This document shows, in pieces, positions 11,812 to 24,000 of a DNA stretch of 64,000 nucleotides. This DNA comes from Gnetum montanum (lineage: Eukaryota > Streptophyta > Gnetopsida > Gnetales > Gnetaceae), in the NCBI GenBank assembly GCA_015680685.1, contig MNCI01007655.1, positions 59,481 to 123,480 on the forward strand, given 5' to 3'. The translations under genes were made by a program, and so were the position numbers. A model generated the notes under the pieces. The model did no database searches. It saw only the letters and a list, made by a program, of their open reading frames with translations, and was not told the origin of the DNA. The first letter of the stretch is position 1. Each line of letters starts with the position of its first letter.

Positions 11812-12292
11812 AAATGTTCTTTGAGTCTCTAATGTCTCTTGGCCTCATTCTTCCATGTGTTGATTTCTGTTGTAGATTTTTTATCTCATAGCATGGACTT
11901 CCTTCATTGATAGAGTTTTGATATCTTCAGTTAATTGTTTTACTTCAAGGTTAACTTTAGCAAAATGCTCTCTCTCTCTCTCTCTCTATCTATATTTCTA
12001 TGCATTTATTAATCTTTTATTTTTAGCAACAAGACTTTTATTTTCCTCTTATAGTGCAATGATTGCCTTAGCATGGGTATATTTTTGGTGTTTGTAGCTA
12101 TTGCATCCCACGTTACCTTATCCCATTCCATTATCTAATTGTCAAGGTTTGGATAGTAGCTGGTTTAACTACTTTGTTCCAAATTCTACTAAGTGTTCTA
12201 ATGCTACATAATTAATAAAGTGTTATTTTAAAATTTTGAGTTGGGCTAATTCATCTTACAATTTTTGAATCTTCAATTTAGCATGTTGTAAC
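11812..12292 (-). mobile_element. A0 remnant, continued (extra-ORF region)
   Basis: After the AAATG duplication the sequence resembles A1's extra-ORF interval near 4,660-4,800 (for example the stretch around CTTCCTTCATTGA and the TTCAAGGTTAACTTTAGCAAA portion). It includes a (CT)n tract at about 11,970-11,990. It ends where A2's 3' LTR begins, so A2 too may be nested in A0. Confidence 0.5.
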
Positions 12293-13123
12293 TAATGAGT
12301 AGCGAGTATACCCTATGCCCAACCATATGAATCACTAGCATTCACTAAGTAATCTAGTTGAATTTTGTGGACTTTAGCTCTCTAAGTACATTGGTCCTAG
12401 GAGATGAATCTAACCATTACAATCGTTGTCTTCTCAGTTCCACTTGTGGAGTGCAAGTGTATGGTTAACTCTAACTAAGGCATCTGATTTTTATCATTTT
12501 TTGTTTTATGGTTTAAGTCACCTAAGAATAAGAACAAAGTAATTGAATGATTAATTAATTTAATAACTAGCTAATAGTTAACTAATCCTAACATAAGCAT
12601 CTATTCCCACTTTTTTCATACATCTTGAACAAGTTGCAACACTACTAGGTTACCAAGTGGTAGGTGCTACTAGGATTACCAAGTGTTAAATGTATGCTCG
12701 ATGTGGTTGTACTTATGTTCGCTATTTAGTCAACATTAATTACTTAGCTAAAATTCATTAAAGTAAAATGTATGAATATTAAATGCATAAGGAAGCATTA
12801 ATCTATTCCAAGTATTGCAAGGTTTGATTAGAAAAGCTCATCTTTATTATCGTTCATACTAAGGTTCTCAAGTACATCAGTGCTCAAATAAAGATCCGTA
12901 CACTCTTTGACTTTGAATGTGGGCACTCAGAGTATATTCTAACTTTGGAGAAAATAAACTACAAAAGCTTTGCTACAACTAAGGAATGGAATGGATGAAT
13001 TTTGTGTCCAAGTGTTGTATTTATAGGTAGGCATGCATCCCACAATATTAGATATTTAATAACATAGCTTGTACATCGATATCGAAGCTCTGATATTAGG
13101 ACCTAAGAAAATATGATTCATCA
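12293..13123 (-). repeat. A2 3' LTR
   Basis: This 831-bp LTR reads TAATGAGTAGCG (TG mutated to TA) through ATTCATCA, homologous to the A1 LTRs (shared CCTATGCCCAACCATATGAA). The reverse-strand TATAAATA box is at 13,018-13,025. The polypurine tract adjoins at 13,124-13,133. Confidence 0.8.
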
Positions 13124-13133
13124 TACCCCCATG

Positions 13134-15249
13134 ATTGAATGAAAACATGTTCTCAAGTAAACAAAAGAAGGAACAAGTTCTTTATAATATATTAAGAAGG
13201 TATGAGATTATTGACTAACTAACTGACACATCTACTAACTCAGATCAAGCAAACATATGCTAAGTGCCCAAGTGTACGAATTTACAATCTTTTACAAAAT
13301 TTGGTGTTCATGACAACAAAAAGGAAACACCCATATAAAAATTAACATCCAAACCCTCACGGGCTTTTGCTACCTACTCCTGAGGTTGTCAAGCTTGTTA
13401 ACTCCTTCCTACTCTAGGCCACTCATTCCTCGGTTGAGACAGTCCCACTTCCATTCCATGCTTCCCTTTTGGTGCCATCTATTATTACAACAGAATCAAG
13501 GATTAGCATGTGCTGTGTAACTTATAAAATATAGGTACATTGTCTCTCTTGGGTAGTTACACTTGGCTAAGTTGTGATAATGGAAAATTTATTATTTTAA
13601 TATTATTTGATTTCTGTGGCTACTAGAGTTCATTGAAAGATTTTAAGCTCATAAATTAATGGCTTTAATGTGATTTTATTCATTAAACCCTTACAAAAGT
13701 GAGAAATATTGAAAAACATTTTTACCAAAAGGTGGTCCCCATGATATAGAGCTAACCTCCGGTAGTAGTAGGACTAAAAAATGAGGTGAATAGGATAAGT
13801 GGTAGGAAAGTAATGGGCTCGAAAAGGTTCTACCTAAAAATTTTCAATACTAAAGAGAAGGAGAAAACAAAGAGTTTTAACACAACTTGAAGTTTGTCGA
13901 GAGCCAAAAAAGTTATGAACATGATGACGTGGATTAGATAATTCACAACAAAAGAAGTTTTTTTTTTGGAGAACATTATGAAGGAGTGCACAATTGGATG
14001 TCACCGATGGGGCGCACAAAGGATTCAATTGTGAAAATGCCTAAGGATAAAGAACTTAACTAACCCAACTAATCCAAGTGGATCCTCTCCAAAGCAGGCT
14101 CATGACCTTAATGCCCTTGCATGCCTTCAAACTAAGGAGTACATGGACCCTATGGTTGATTAATGGTTGTGGAAAGTGAAGGATTAAATCTTGTAAGAAC
14201 TACCTAAGAATTATGACAAGTCAAACTAAGATATTGAACAAAACCATGAAAAATTGACAATGAGGTGAGTCATGGGAAGTAGTAGTGGATGAAAGAGAAG
14301 GTGGAATGGAGTCCCAAATCGTGGTCACATGGAGTCCTTTGTCGATCTTGTGGGTAAGAAGACTTGATAAAGTCCATCCTTAGTCCAGATCAAAATGAAC
14401 CACCTTTGCATCCATACTCTCAAACCAGTCTACCCCCTCAAGACACAAGAATTCTCCTATAGATCAATCACCATTCCTTAAAGAGAAGAAAAGAGAAGCA
14501 GGAAGTGAAAGGGCCTTAGTTAGAGGGGACCTTTAGGCATGGGTAACATGTCTTTCTAGTTCCATAACTAGTGCTTCTAGCCCATTATTGAGTCTAAGGG
14601 ATGTGCTTTGAATTCCCATGATTTTTTTTTTATTTTTTGGATTTTATGTTTTTATGAATTTGTGAATGATAACCATACTATGCAAAGACTTTTACTTCCT
14701 GTTATTGGTTAACAGCAGAACAGTGAGAGATCCATCAAAACACTCATGCACTTAAGAGGGTACGTAAGTACAGCGAGCATCGAATCCCCTTGAAGTCATA
14801 TTTTTATCAATCCGTTTAATCCTTTCCATGTTTGGAAATTACCAAGGTCACAAGTTTGTTAAAAGTTTTATTAAGGAGGGGATCTCATATTTCTAAAATA
14901 AGGAACACCATAGAGTTTGTGGATGGGTGGATGACGTGGACTCATTACCTATTTCATGAAAAAGAAACTATGTCTTAGTTATCAATACCAGAATTTAAAG
15001 ATAGAATCTAGACATTGGTGATCAAATAACATTATAATACAAACCACCATCAACTAGTTATAGTTGCACTATGTCCTATTAGCAATAAAAGAAAAAGTAA
15101 AATATAGAAGAAATTGTAAAATATGTAAGAAAGAGAAAAATGTACTAACGATGTTGTAAAAGAAAAATGGAGTAAAACAAAAAGATGTAAAAACTAAAGA
15201 GCCACTTTGGATGATCAGAATTTATGACCATCTTCCCTAGGAGCATGCT
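13134..15249 (-). other. A2 3' internal region: extra-ORF stub and spacer
   Basis: The segment 13,134-13,500 keeps the sequence before the polypurine tract and the first codons of the extra ORF (GGTGCCAT at about 13,471 read in reverse), but about 2.5 kb of the ORF found in A1 is missing. From 13,501 to 15,249 it is colinear with A1's spacer (6,746-8,590). I see no coding capacity. Confidence 0.6.
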
Positions 15250-16640
15250 TGTCCATTCGAAGAGGTGATGCAGTTACTAACTCTCTTAGGCTCATGGAAA
15301 GGTGTGATCTGCTACATGTTAATTGGAAATTTCTTATTTGGGCTTTTCATTTTGTATATCAGAATGGCCCTAGAAGAAAAGGTTTCATAGATGATGTAAG
15401 GCCCTTTCAACAATGTTTGAAACTTAGTTCTTTGTGGAAAATGTGTGGGATTCCAGTAAAGGAACTTATATCTTGGTTGAAATTTTATCTTCCTTATTTT
15501 GAGGTCATGACATTACTTATTAAATGCCTTGTTCAACTTGTTAGATGATTGTGCCACCAACTGGTTCTCATCTAGCAAGTTGAGGTTCATTAGTCTTTCT
15601 TTTTGTGTTAGACTTAGGTCATGGTCAAGATCACAGGCTGTTGAAAGTGTATAGAGCTTAAACTCAATAGGAAGAGTTGGTAATTTTCCATACACTAGCT
15701 CATAAGGAGAATAGCCTATAGGGAGTTTCCATGTTGAGTGGTAGGTCCAAAGGGCATCGTTGAGTTTCGTGCTCCAATCTCTCCTATATTTGCTAACTTT
15801 TCTTGTTAAGATCTTAGCAATTTTCCTATTTGTTACCTCTACTTGGCCATTGGCTTAGGGGTGGTAAGGTGTTATACATTTATGTTCTACCCCCAAGCAT
15901 TACATGCTTTTTCAAAAGGTAGTGTATGTAAAGTGAGTACCATTATTAGAAATAAGTGCACGTGGCACACCAAACCTATTTACAACATTTTGTTGTATAA
16001 ATCAAGCAGCTGTAGAGGATTTATAGTTGGTGATGGTTGTTGCTTTTTCCCATTTCATACAATAGTCAACAATGACTATGATGCACATCTCTCCATTCAA
16101 CATGGGTGTGAGGGGACCCATGAAGTTAATTCCCTAGATGTCGAAGGATTCCAGTGGTTGGATCCACTACTAAGGTTCCTCCATGCAAGCGATCATCCCA
16201 CCATCACGTTGACAGCATTCACAAGAGCGAATGAATTAGTGAGCATCGCTAAAGAGTGTCGGCCAATAATACCCTGCCATCAGGATCTTAATGGCCATGT
16301 GTCTCCTAGCATAGTGGCACCCATAAGGACCCTCATGAGCATCCTGGAGAATGTGCAGTTGGTCAACATTAGGAACACACCAATGAACTAGGCCATCGAT
16401 GCACACCTTATAAAGGTGTCCGTTGATCTCCATGAAGTGTTTGGCTTGATGAAGAAACTATTATTTCTTCCTATGATCCAGCTTTTGTGGAATCTCTTGA
16501 GTGAGAAGATAAGTGAGGATGTCATTATACCAGTTAAGTTCAGTGGACACCTTTTCATTTATAACACCAACAAAGAGGAGTTCATCATTAGAGAGTTAGC
16601 GATGAACTTGCTCTAGTTCATTCATGTCTTCAACATAGGC
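15250..16640 (-). pseudogene. A2 integrase
   Basis: Reading down the minus strand, about 16,560-16,450 matches the sequence that precedes Athila integrases (WYNDILTYLLTQEIP). The segment 16,433-16,236 holds the H2C2-type zinc-binding segment (CVPNVDQLHILQDAHEGPYG, then YWPTL). The core domain between 16,230 and 15,700 is frameshifted. The block 15,695-15,513 is the post-core segment (MYGKLPTLPIEF, LSLTQKERLMNLNLLDE), followed by C-terminal remnants to 15,250. No intact catalytic triad can be read. Confidence 0.75.
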
Positions 16641-16871
16641 ACGTGTCAAGCTCTCAATTGATTCCATGCAAATTGTTGAGTTGCTATTAGGATCATCTAT
16701 CAGCCATTGGATGCTCTCCTATTTTGTGGCTGTTGTGTATAGGCACCTTTGAATTTCTAACACATTTGCACATTGCCTACATGCTATGATAGATGTACTT
16801 TTCATAGACCATAGTTTTTGCATGAATTTTCACCCTATATCATTGTACATGATGCATGGAACTCACTTCTT

Positions 16872-17408
16872 CTAAATCTTTCTAAATTCAATTTTCTTAA
16901 ATATCTCAGAGGAAAGGTCTCTAATTCCCAACCGTGCATTAATGGTGCTCAACCAAGTCCTTCCCATGATGATTGGAAAGTCCCTATTGTAGTTGTCAAC
17001 ATGAATCACCAGAAAGTCAGAAAGATAGGACCATCCATAAATGGTGGTCATAATGTCCTGTACCAATCCTAGGGGAGCAATGATGGATTGATTTGCCAAC
17101 TCAAGATGAATGTTGCTCTTCTTGAGTGGAGGTAGGTTCTAGGCTTTCTACATCTCATGAGAAACCAAATTTACATCATATTCTAAATCAAGAAGAGCCT
17201 TGCAAGGCTCATTCCCAATGATTTGTAGGTAGATAAGGGGACTACCAAGATCAAATCTTTTTGTAGGAAGGTGGCCAACCTTAATCCAATTGGTTACAAC
17301 ATGGGTCAACATGATGGTACACACTTTGGGAGGTGTTTGGTTTGAAGGGGACTTGAACAAAGTGGATGCAGAGGATGAGGGAGAAGTAGGGCAATTACCC
17401 ATGTACAT
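16872..17408 (-). pseudogene. A2 aspartic protease
   Basis: The first half (17,408-17,148) contains PLIYLQIIGNEPCKALLDLE, equivalent to the Athila protease active-site region, where D-L-G-A-S is expected; here the residues after Asp are Leu-Glu-Tyr, so the site is degraded. The second half (17,099-16,872) contains a flap and core segment ending FPIIMGRTWLSTINAR, matching the family's P-x-I-L-G-R-P-F-L-A-T motif. A frame break separates the halves. The protease would have cleaved Gag-Pol. Confidence 0.75.
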
Positions 17409-17488
17409 ATGTGAAGGCTTTGTAGGACTGATGGTTCAGAAGAATGGTCTTTTTCAAGATTTGGTCTCTAAAACACTCGGTTGAGGAG

Positions 17489-19172
17489 CTAGTTGTACTT
17501 TAACAACCCTAGTAGCATTACATTGTTGTGGCTAGGTTGGAATTTCATCTTGCATTGATGGAGCATGTGGTAATTAAGTTGAGGACACAGGGACATGTGT
17601 AGAACGATGAGGAGTATAATGAGGAAATGGAGATTCCCCTCTTGGAGATTAGACTCTGTAGTATTTAGGAGGGTAGCAGTGATGTTGAAATGAAGTGTGA
17701 CTGAAAGAGTCATATAGAGAAATGGGCTATTGAACATAGTACCCATATGGATCAAGCTGTCGATAAAGGTACTGCTACCTTGGTGTCATAAGGTTGTGAT
17801 GGAACTCCACTTGGATAGTAGGCTTGTCATTGGTAAAACTGCCTAGGGTTGTCTTGAGGATAAGGTAACCTTCTAGGTGCTTGCCTTCTTGCAAATCTAG
17901 GATTTAGAGCATACATCCCAAACTCCTGTAAGTGTAACACAATGGGACAACATCCCTTAAGATGTTCATAATGGCAAATATCACACCTACCATCATCATC
18001 TATTTTGGACTCCACAACCTCCTCTACTACAACAACCTTACCCTTACCCCTTTGGTGGACATGTTTAGCTTCCTTCCTTCTCCTGTGATCATGATCACTA
18101 CTTTTCTCTTTGGATTCCTCTACTATTTTTAGAGTGGTTTGGAAATTTTCATCCAAATAATCCTACATTTTATCTACCTTACCTAAAATTTTAGAAATAG
18201 ACTTTTGAATCGACAAGGCCTTACGTTGCACCACCTCATCAAGCGGTGCCTCCTCCTCATTGCCATAGAATCGGACCTCTCTTTTTTGATGGAAGGGCCC
18301 TGGTTATACTCCTTTGCACTTTCCCTTTATCTCAACTCTCCTTCTTCTTTGGCCACCTACTCTATCAACCTTTGAATTTAATGGACTCTAAGTTTTGAAA
18401 GTCTCCCTTGGCCATAGACCCTAAGAGTTCTCCTTATTTTTTTTAGAGCCCATTTGTGATATGGTAGAGCTGCTTTCTTTGAGAATAACCATGGCTAGGG
18501 AATTGGTGCAAAAGAGGATGGTACCTACCCATGGTTGTGTCCAAGGGTTCATGTGTTCATTGTTTCCAACATTGGATCTACTTTTTCAAGTTGGACACTT
18601 AGAAGTACATTTGATACTTGTCATTGAAGAGCTCAAGCATCGTACTCTATCTGCGGATTGATTCTGGCTTTAAGGATTGGTACTGACTTTCAGCTTCTTT
18701 GATGAGCATCCTTGGGAATAACTTTAATTTTTTCCATTCATTTTCAAATTTTTGTAAGACATAGACATTGTGAAATGCTTGAAGATGATTTTGTAGATCT
18801 GAATTGTATTCCCCTTTGAACTAGGGAATATTGTTCATATCCAACTACTTAATTTCGTTATCTTTCACATGCCTCATTAAAATTCTCACTGCCTCTACAA
18901 TATTTAGCATGTTTCTTATTGTAAGAAAAAGCTCATCATGGTCATATCCTTTGTGATGGCCATGATGTCCTCTTCTTTTTCTTCTTTTGTGATGGCACAC
19001 CTCCTTGATTACCCATGCCCCTAGTCTGGACTAGTTGAGGGGGCCCTATGATTATCTCTGTCTTGTTAGTTACCTCCATCATTGTCATGTCCTTTACAAC
19101 TTTGGTTAAAGCTAAACGAGGAAGAAGAGGATGTCGAAGCTGAAGAGGAAGGAGGACTAGCATCACCATGGT
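17489..19172 (-). pseudogene. gag: A2 gag
   Basis: The frame at 18,156-17,827 encodes a basic segment and a CCHC-like knuckle (CDICHYEHLKGCCP) followed by FGMYALNPRFARRQAPRRLP, nearly colinear with A1 gag. Upstream (18,960-18,200) is the degraded gag core, including a match to the STRMRRTL-type block of A1. The Ser- and Pro-rich N-terminal stretch at about 19,160-19,080 ends abruptly at the A3 LTR. Multiple stops are present. Confidence 0.65.
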
Positions 19173-20339
19173 TGATGAGTGGCGAGGTACCCCTACACTC
19201 AACCATACGAAATGAGCATAGCACGTGCGATCCAGTTGAACTACGCAGACTAAATGCCTACACGCCCCATGGAACACTTGGGGTTAATCATTCGTTGTCT
19301 TTCCAGACTTACTTGTGGTTGTCACGGTGTATGGTTAAGTAAGTTCGAGGTATATGATTTTTATAATCATTTTTGGTTTTATGTCTTCTATGCTAAAGAG
19401 TGAAGGGTTGAGAAACTAATTAACTCTAACTAGTGAACTAAGTCTAAGTTAACTAGCGTTAGCATCCGTTCCCACTTACCGTACACACCCTAAACTATGC
19501 AACTATGGCTACCAAACGCTAATCGTTACTGGGATCACCACACATAACGCACGTGCTCGAAGTGGTCATACTGAGGCACTTAACTAGCCTAAACGTGATA
19601 AGCATATGTTCCTTGGCTATTCGTACACATCCTTGAATGCTCGTAACCAAGTCGTACCTATCCCATGTTCTAGGAGATAAGGGTGAGAGAATCTAATCAC
19701 AATGAGCAGCCGATTCCTTGATTAGCCATACACATTCGTCAATGCTCGTAATCAAGTCATACTCATGCCGCGCTACTGCAGGTAATAAATAACAGGTAGG
19801 AAATAATAGGTAATAAAATCCTATTCCATGCACTGGAAGGTTTATCCACAGAGCTCGTCTTTATTGCTATACACAACTTGCGTTAAGGTACAAAGTTGCT
19901 CAAATAAAGATCCGTTCACTTGGGGACTTCTACTATGGGCAAATGGAAAATATTCTATCTCTGGAGTGATCAATCTGCTAGAGTTTACCTACTTTTAGCC
20001 TAAGATGGAAAATAAGGGGAGTGTCGCCTCTTATTTATAGATTTGGCAATGGACCACGATATCACGGCGGCCACGATATCGCGTATGCGATATTGCGACT
20101 CATGCGAATTACGTCTCATCATACCCCCATGACTGAATGAAAACTCGTCCTCGAGTTCCTTACAATAATATCAGGAAGGTATGGAATTATTGAGGGGAAT
20201 GGAACTAATGGGATGACATGTGAATGGATCATCATTACAAGACTTGACAAAAATGGTGTTCATGATAACAAAGGTGAACACCTTATTACAATGACATTAG
20301 GCCTCATTTGGTAGCTGAGAAAGAGAGAGAGAAAGAAGT
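19173..20339 (-). mobile_element. A3: 3' LTR plus internal stub of a third Athila-like element
   Basis: The LTR (19,173-20,121, 949 bp, TGATGAGTGGCGAG...GTCTCATCA) is followed by the minus-strand polypurine tract (20,122-20,131). Roughly 200 bp then match the 3' internal ends of A1 (3,644-3,860) and A2 (13,134-13,330). The stub stops at the N at 20,340. The LTR belongs to the subtype of the solo LTR at 32,699, with GGTACCCCTACACTCAACCA near its left end. A reverse TATTTATA is at about 20,033. CGATATCGCG-type palindromes occur at 20,045-20,100. Confidence 0.75.
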
Positions 20340-20340
20340 N
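20340..20340. other. Single ambiguous base at a structural break
   Basis: One N separates the A3 internal stub from T1. Immediately to its right T1 begins in mid-element (ACTAAAGGTG), homologous in reverse to T2 at 42,942. See the finding on single Ns. Confidence 0.9.
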
Positions 20341-20379
20341 ACTAAAGGTGTAAAAATGTTGATGCGAAGTGTAAAGCTG

Positions 20380-20760
20380 TGAGACCATCGATATGCAAAT
20401 GTCAAATTGCTAGTTTAGTGTCATTTCGGACTACCAAATTGTAACATGCAAAGTCTTAACATGCAAAATGATAGTATGCAAAATGGGAAACTGCGGGTAT
20501 GAGAAGTGCCAAACCGTTAATGTAGAAATACGAACTGCTAATATGCAAACACGAAACTACTAGAAATTGCAACACTACCAATGTGGAAGAAGATGCAAAA
20601 ATCGCCCATGTAAGCATGTGGTATTGTTAGTTTAACGTCATTACAGACTACGAACGTAATAGGTTAAAACTACTAGTTTAGGGTCTTTTCAGACCGTTAG
20701 AGGTGCAACTAGGCTAGGATTGCTAGTTTAAGGTCTTTTTGGACCCTTAATCAAAAATAA
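20380..20760. repeat. Dispersed CTAGTTTA-GTC-TTTCGGAC motif upstream of the T1 antisense gene
   Basis: Three or more copies of a roughly 25-bp motif, GCTAGTTTA(G/A)(T/G)GTC(A/T)TTT(C/T)(G/A)GAC, occur at about 20,410, 20,680 and 20,720, among other short phrases repeated with ATGCAAA. The matching region of T2 is 42,530-42,980. The same motif family lies on the other side of the gene (24,830-25,115). Confidence 0.7.
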
Positions 20761-20934
20761 ATATATTTTTTATTTTCGGGAAAGCAAGTAGTTGGCTTGA
20801 AGCGTGTCAAGGCTTTAATGCTAACAGTGCTAGGATGTCATGGCGAGCATGCTACACTGTACGGTATGCTCCAAATTAATCGGAGAGAGAGAGTGACAAG
20901 TTTCCCCATCCTATCATTACGGCCATAAATAGGG

Positions 20935-20941
20935 ATTAAAC
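20935..20941 (+). promoter_or_regulatory. TATA-like box of the T1 antisense gene
   Basis: The sequence CCATAAATAGGGATTAAACC lies about 145 bp upstream of the predicted ATG at 21,083. The same box and its flanks (CCATAAATAGGGGTTAAACC) are in T2 on the minus strand at 42,340-42,346. Conservation in both copies, in the antisense direction, supports a dedicated promoter. Confidence 0.6.
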
Positions 20942-21082
20942 CTTGGTAATTTTTCCATTCTCCATCGTAAGAGTGTAGAGCCCTCATCGGAGCACAAGGT
21001 GATTTCAAAGCACAAAGCAATTGTGTTAACGACTAGCAAGGTAAGTTTTTACAGCGAAGAGTGTAAATCTGCAAGCAGGACA

Positions 21083-24000
21083 ATGGCTCCTAAGACTCAT
21101 CTGACGCTTGCAAAGGTTGAGGAGGCAAAGAAGACCTTGGGGTACATGACGCAAGTGCGCGTCGTGGCGCAGAGGAGCACGTCGTTGACCCAGTAGGTTA
21201 CCATGCTTCCTCTGCCTTCTTCGCAATTCTATTATCGTTTTGTATGTTCTGCTATTTTCTTCTTTTGTTTTACATCCTATCCTTGGCTACTTGTGTTTTC
21301 TGTTGTCATGTCATTTAGCCCTTGCATCACTGATGTCATCATTTAGGTCATAGTAGATGCATAATTGTTATGTCATAGTTGCATGCAAGGTTGCTTAAAC
21401 CACCACTACTGCGATTGTCATAACTGCAGGGGCTCAGGCAGTTTAGGATTCTTGACCTTCGAATGGCGTGATGTAGAACCCTTAAGAGGGTTAGGCCATA
21501 TGTGTTTTGTTAGGGCATGTTTTCAATTGCTCTGTTTCTATGATAAGCTTTTTTTGCGTGTTTTTGCTATGCTAAACTTTTGTGTTCTTACTACACTATG
21601 TGTGGGGAGAGGGTTATGCTACGCCACATGCATGAACTATGAGGTGTTGCTATGTTGCGTGTGTATCATGCTTAGGCATGATGCTAACACTCATTGATGG
21701 GTTGCGTAGAGCAAGGTTGAGGCCTAGGTTGATTATTTTGGAAATTAGAGGGGTCCTGTGCCATGTGGGCAGACCTGTGGCCAATGCTCCTCCTCCCCAG
21801 ATACGTATGGGAGAGCGGGGGGTGTGGTTCAAGAAGGGGGCACAGGGTTTCTTGTAGTTCCTCCTTGACCACTTTAGTGTGATCGTTTGGTCCTCCTTGG
21901 GGGAGGAGAAGGCGGCTAGCATAACAGAAGCCATTTTTTCAAGGACGAGCCAAGGCATTTTAAGGTTTCTAACTGACAGGCCGATCATGAGTAGGTAAGG
22001 GGAAGGATCCAGTTAGCACCCAATAGGGTTAAGGTGCTTAGTCTGGATCTGGGAGATGCTTGAGTATAGCTACTACCACCATTTCAACACATTGTTCCTT
22101 GCACATTTTATGATGACGTGCTTCCAGAACCCTCAAGGAATTGTCTACGTTGCTAGCGGGTGAGTTTCACAGCTTTGTTCTGCTATGTTTGTGCAATGCT
22201 GACCATAGTGGCCTAATGCTAATAGTATGTGCTTACTACCAAGTTCTTCATTAATGAGGATGGGGTTCATGATCTATCGGGTTTACTGGCTACGACACAA
22301 CTAGCCCTGTAGGAGTTCTCTTCTACTGAGAACCTTCAAGAGGGTGTGATCGATCAATGCGGGGGTGAATATTACACCTACCTAGATGTATATTCTCCCC
22401 TCTACAATTAGTGCAAGGGGTAGGGTTGGCTAGATGAGGAGTGGGTGAAACCCTTTAAACCAGTCACGGTCGAACAAGTTTGGGTTAAACTCCCACAATT
22501 CCCACTGCCATACCGACCTGGTAGGTCGAGCGGTAAGTACCACATGTTTAAGTGTCTTTGCAATTTTTGAATTCTCTACATTTTTCGCTAAACGTTTTTG
22601 TGGAACTGTTGCATGGGCAAAGAAACCCCAGGAGGTGATGGTGGTAACCACCGGGATACGAGAGACAAATGTCTACTTCAAGTATACAGAAGTAGAGATG
22701 AGCCAACGCTAGCTGGACATCGGGGGTTTGGACTCCCTGGTCCAGAACATTGAAAAGGTGGGGCTTATGGATCTATTCTTGACCTCAAATCAAAACGTTC
22801 CTACGGTCGAGATGCTTACCCTAGTCGAATCCTTCTCCGAAAAGGTGGGCCACTTTCGTCTACACGTGCATGGTGTGCAAGTGGTCATTAACATCAATGA
22901 TTAGTTGTTCGTGGACCTTTTTGGCATCCCTGCTAAAGGCATTCCTATAGGGTCCAAATCCAACATAGAGTTGAGCCACCAGAAGAAGGACCTTTAGGAG
23001 TGGTTAGGGCTCACCAAGGAGTGTAAAGGGCTTCCCATGGAGAAACTCAGGGAGGGACCTGCCAAGGAGTTCTACCCCATCTTCTATGCTCATGCATTCC
23101 CCCAGCTACTTACCTAGGGGAAGGTCTTGGGGTTTGAGCAGGCCTGGATAATGCGTGAGATTATGCGTAAATAAAAAATATGTTCGTCTCCTCAAAGGAA
23201 AAGCACCAGCGCTTGAAGAGGAGGTCCACAGGGACCTGGGAGGAACTTCTGGCTAGGCTTCCACCATCGTCTTGCATCAGCTAGAAGAGAGATTGTAACC
23301 GGGCATTGGTGAGTTTGGCAATATGTCTACCTTGTCTTAGTCCATTTTGGTCATTGCTAATGTGTTTGGTTATGTGATAGATGCTACCACTGATGCCATG
23401 AGACCTTCAAGTGGGATCCTAGGTTGAAATCCCCAACAAATTCATGTTTATGAAGGGGATTGTTGACGACATGATTAATCGCCTTCAGCAGGTGGACCCT
23501 GAGGTGGGTAAGGAGTAGTGTTATTTTCTCTCGCATTGTTATGCTAGATTTTTTTGCATTTTCTACTCATGCTATGCTAATGCGACTAGTGTGCTCTTTG
23601 CATCATGGCAACTTCTCGACTCAAATGGGAACTGACATGACCTTTGAAGGTTGGTGTTGTGTCCACATTCCTGTCAAAAGTGATCGAGGTGTCTCGTCGT
23701 GCATACGACAAGGTTTGCAAATGCGCTTTGCCCCCAGACGCTCTCTGTGGAAGTGCAAGTGTCCCAACGAGGAACTGTGGAAATGAGCTAAGAAGGCAGA
23801 GTAGAGAGAAGCTGACCTGAGGGCCGAGGTAGAGGACCTTAAGTCAAGGAATGAGTTCCTCATGGCCCGTAGCACTAACAATGAGGACTGGTGCATAGTT
23901 GTGGTAGATCATGCCAGGTTTTGGATAGTTGTGCATCAAAATGTCGAGACTACCCATGAACTGATAGAGTAGCAAATGCAGATGGGCCTGCTAGACTAGA

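Larger units (their letters stand above)
12293..19172 (-). mobile_element. A2: Athila-like retrotransposon, 5' truncated, RT deleted
   Basis: Minus-strand order is gag, protease, a short pol remnant, integrase, spacer, a residue of the extra ORF, polypurine tract and 3' LTR. There is no 5' LTR or PBS: the gag N-terminus runs directly into the A3 LTR at 19,173. Only about 230 bp lie between the protease and pre-integrase sequence, so reverse transcriptase and RNase H are gone. The relation to A1 is clear in every shared part, but the deletions differ, so each copy decayed independently. Confidence 0.8.
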
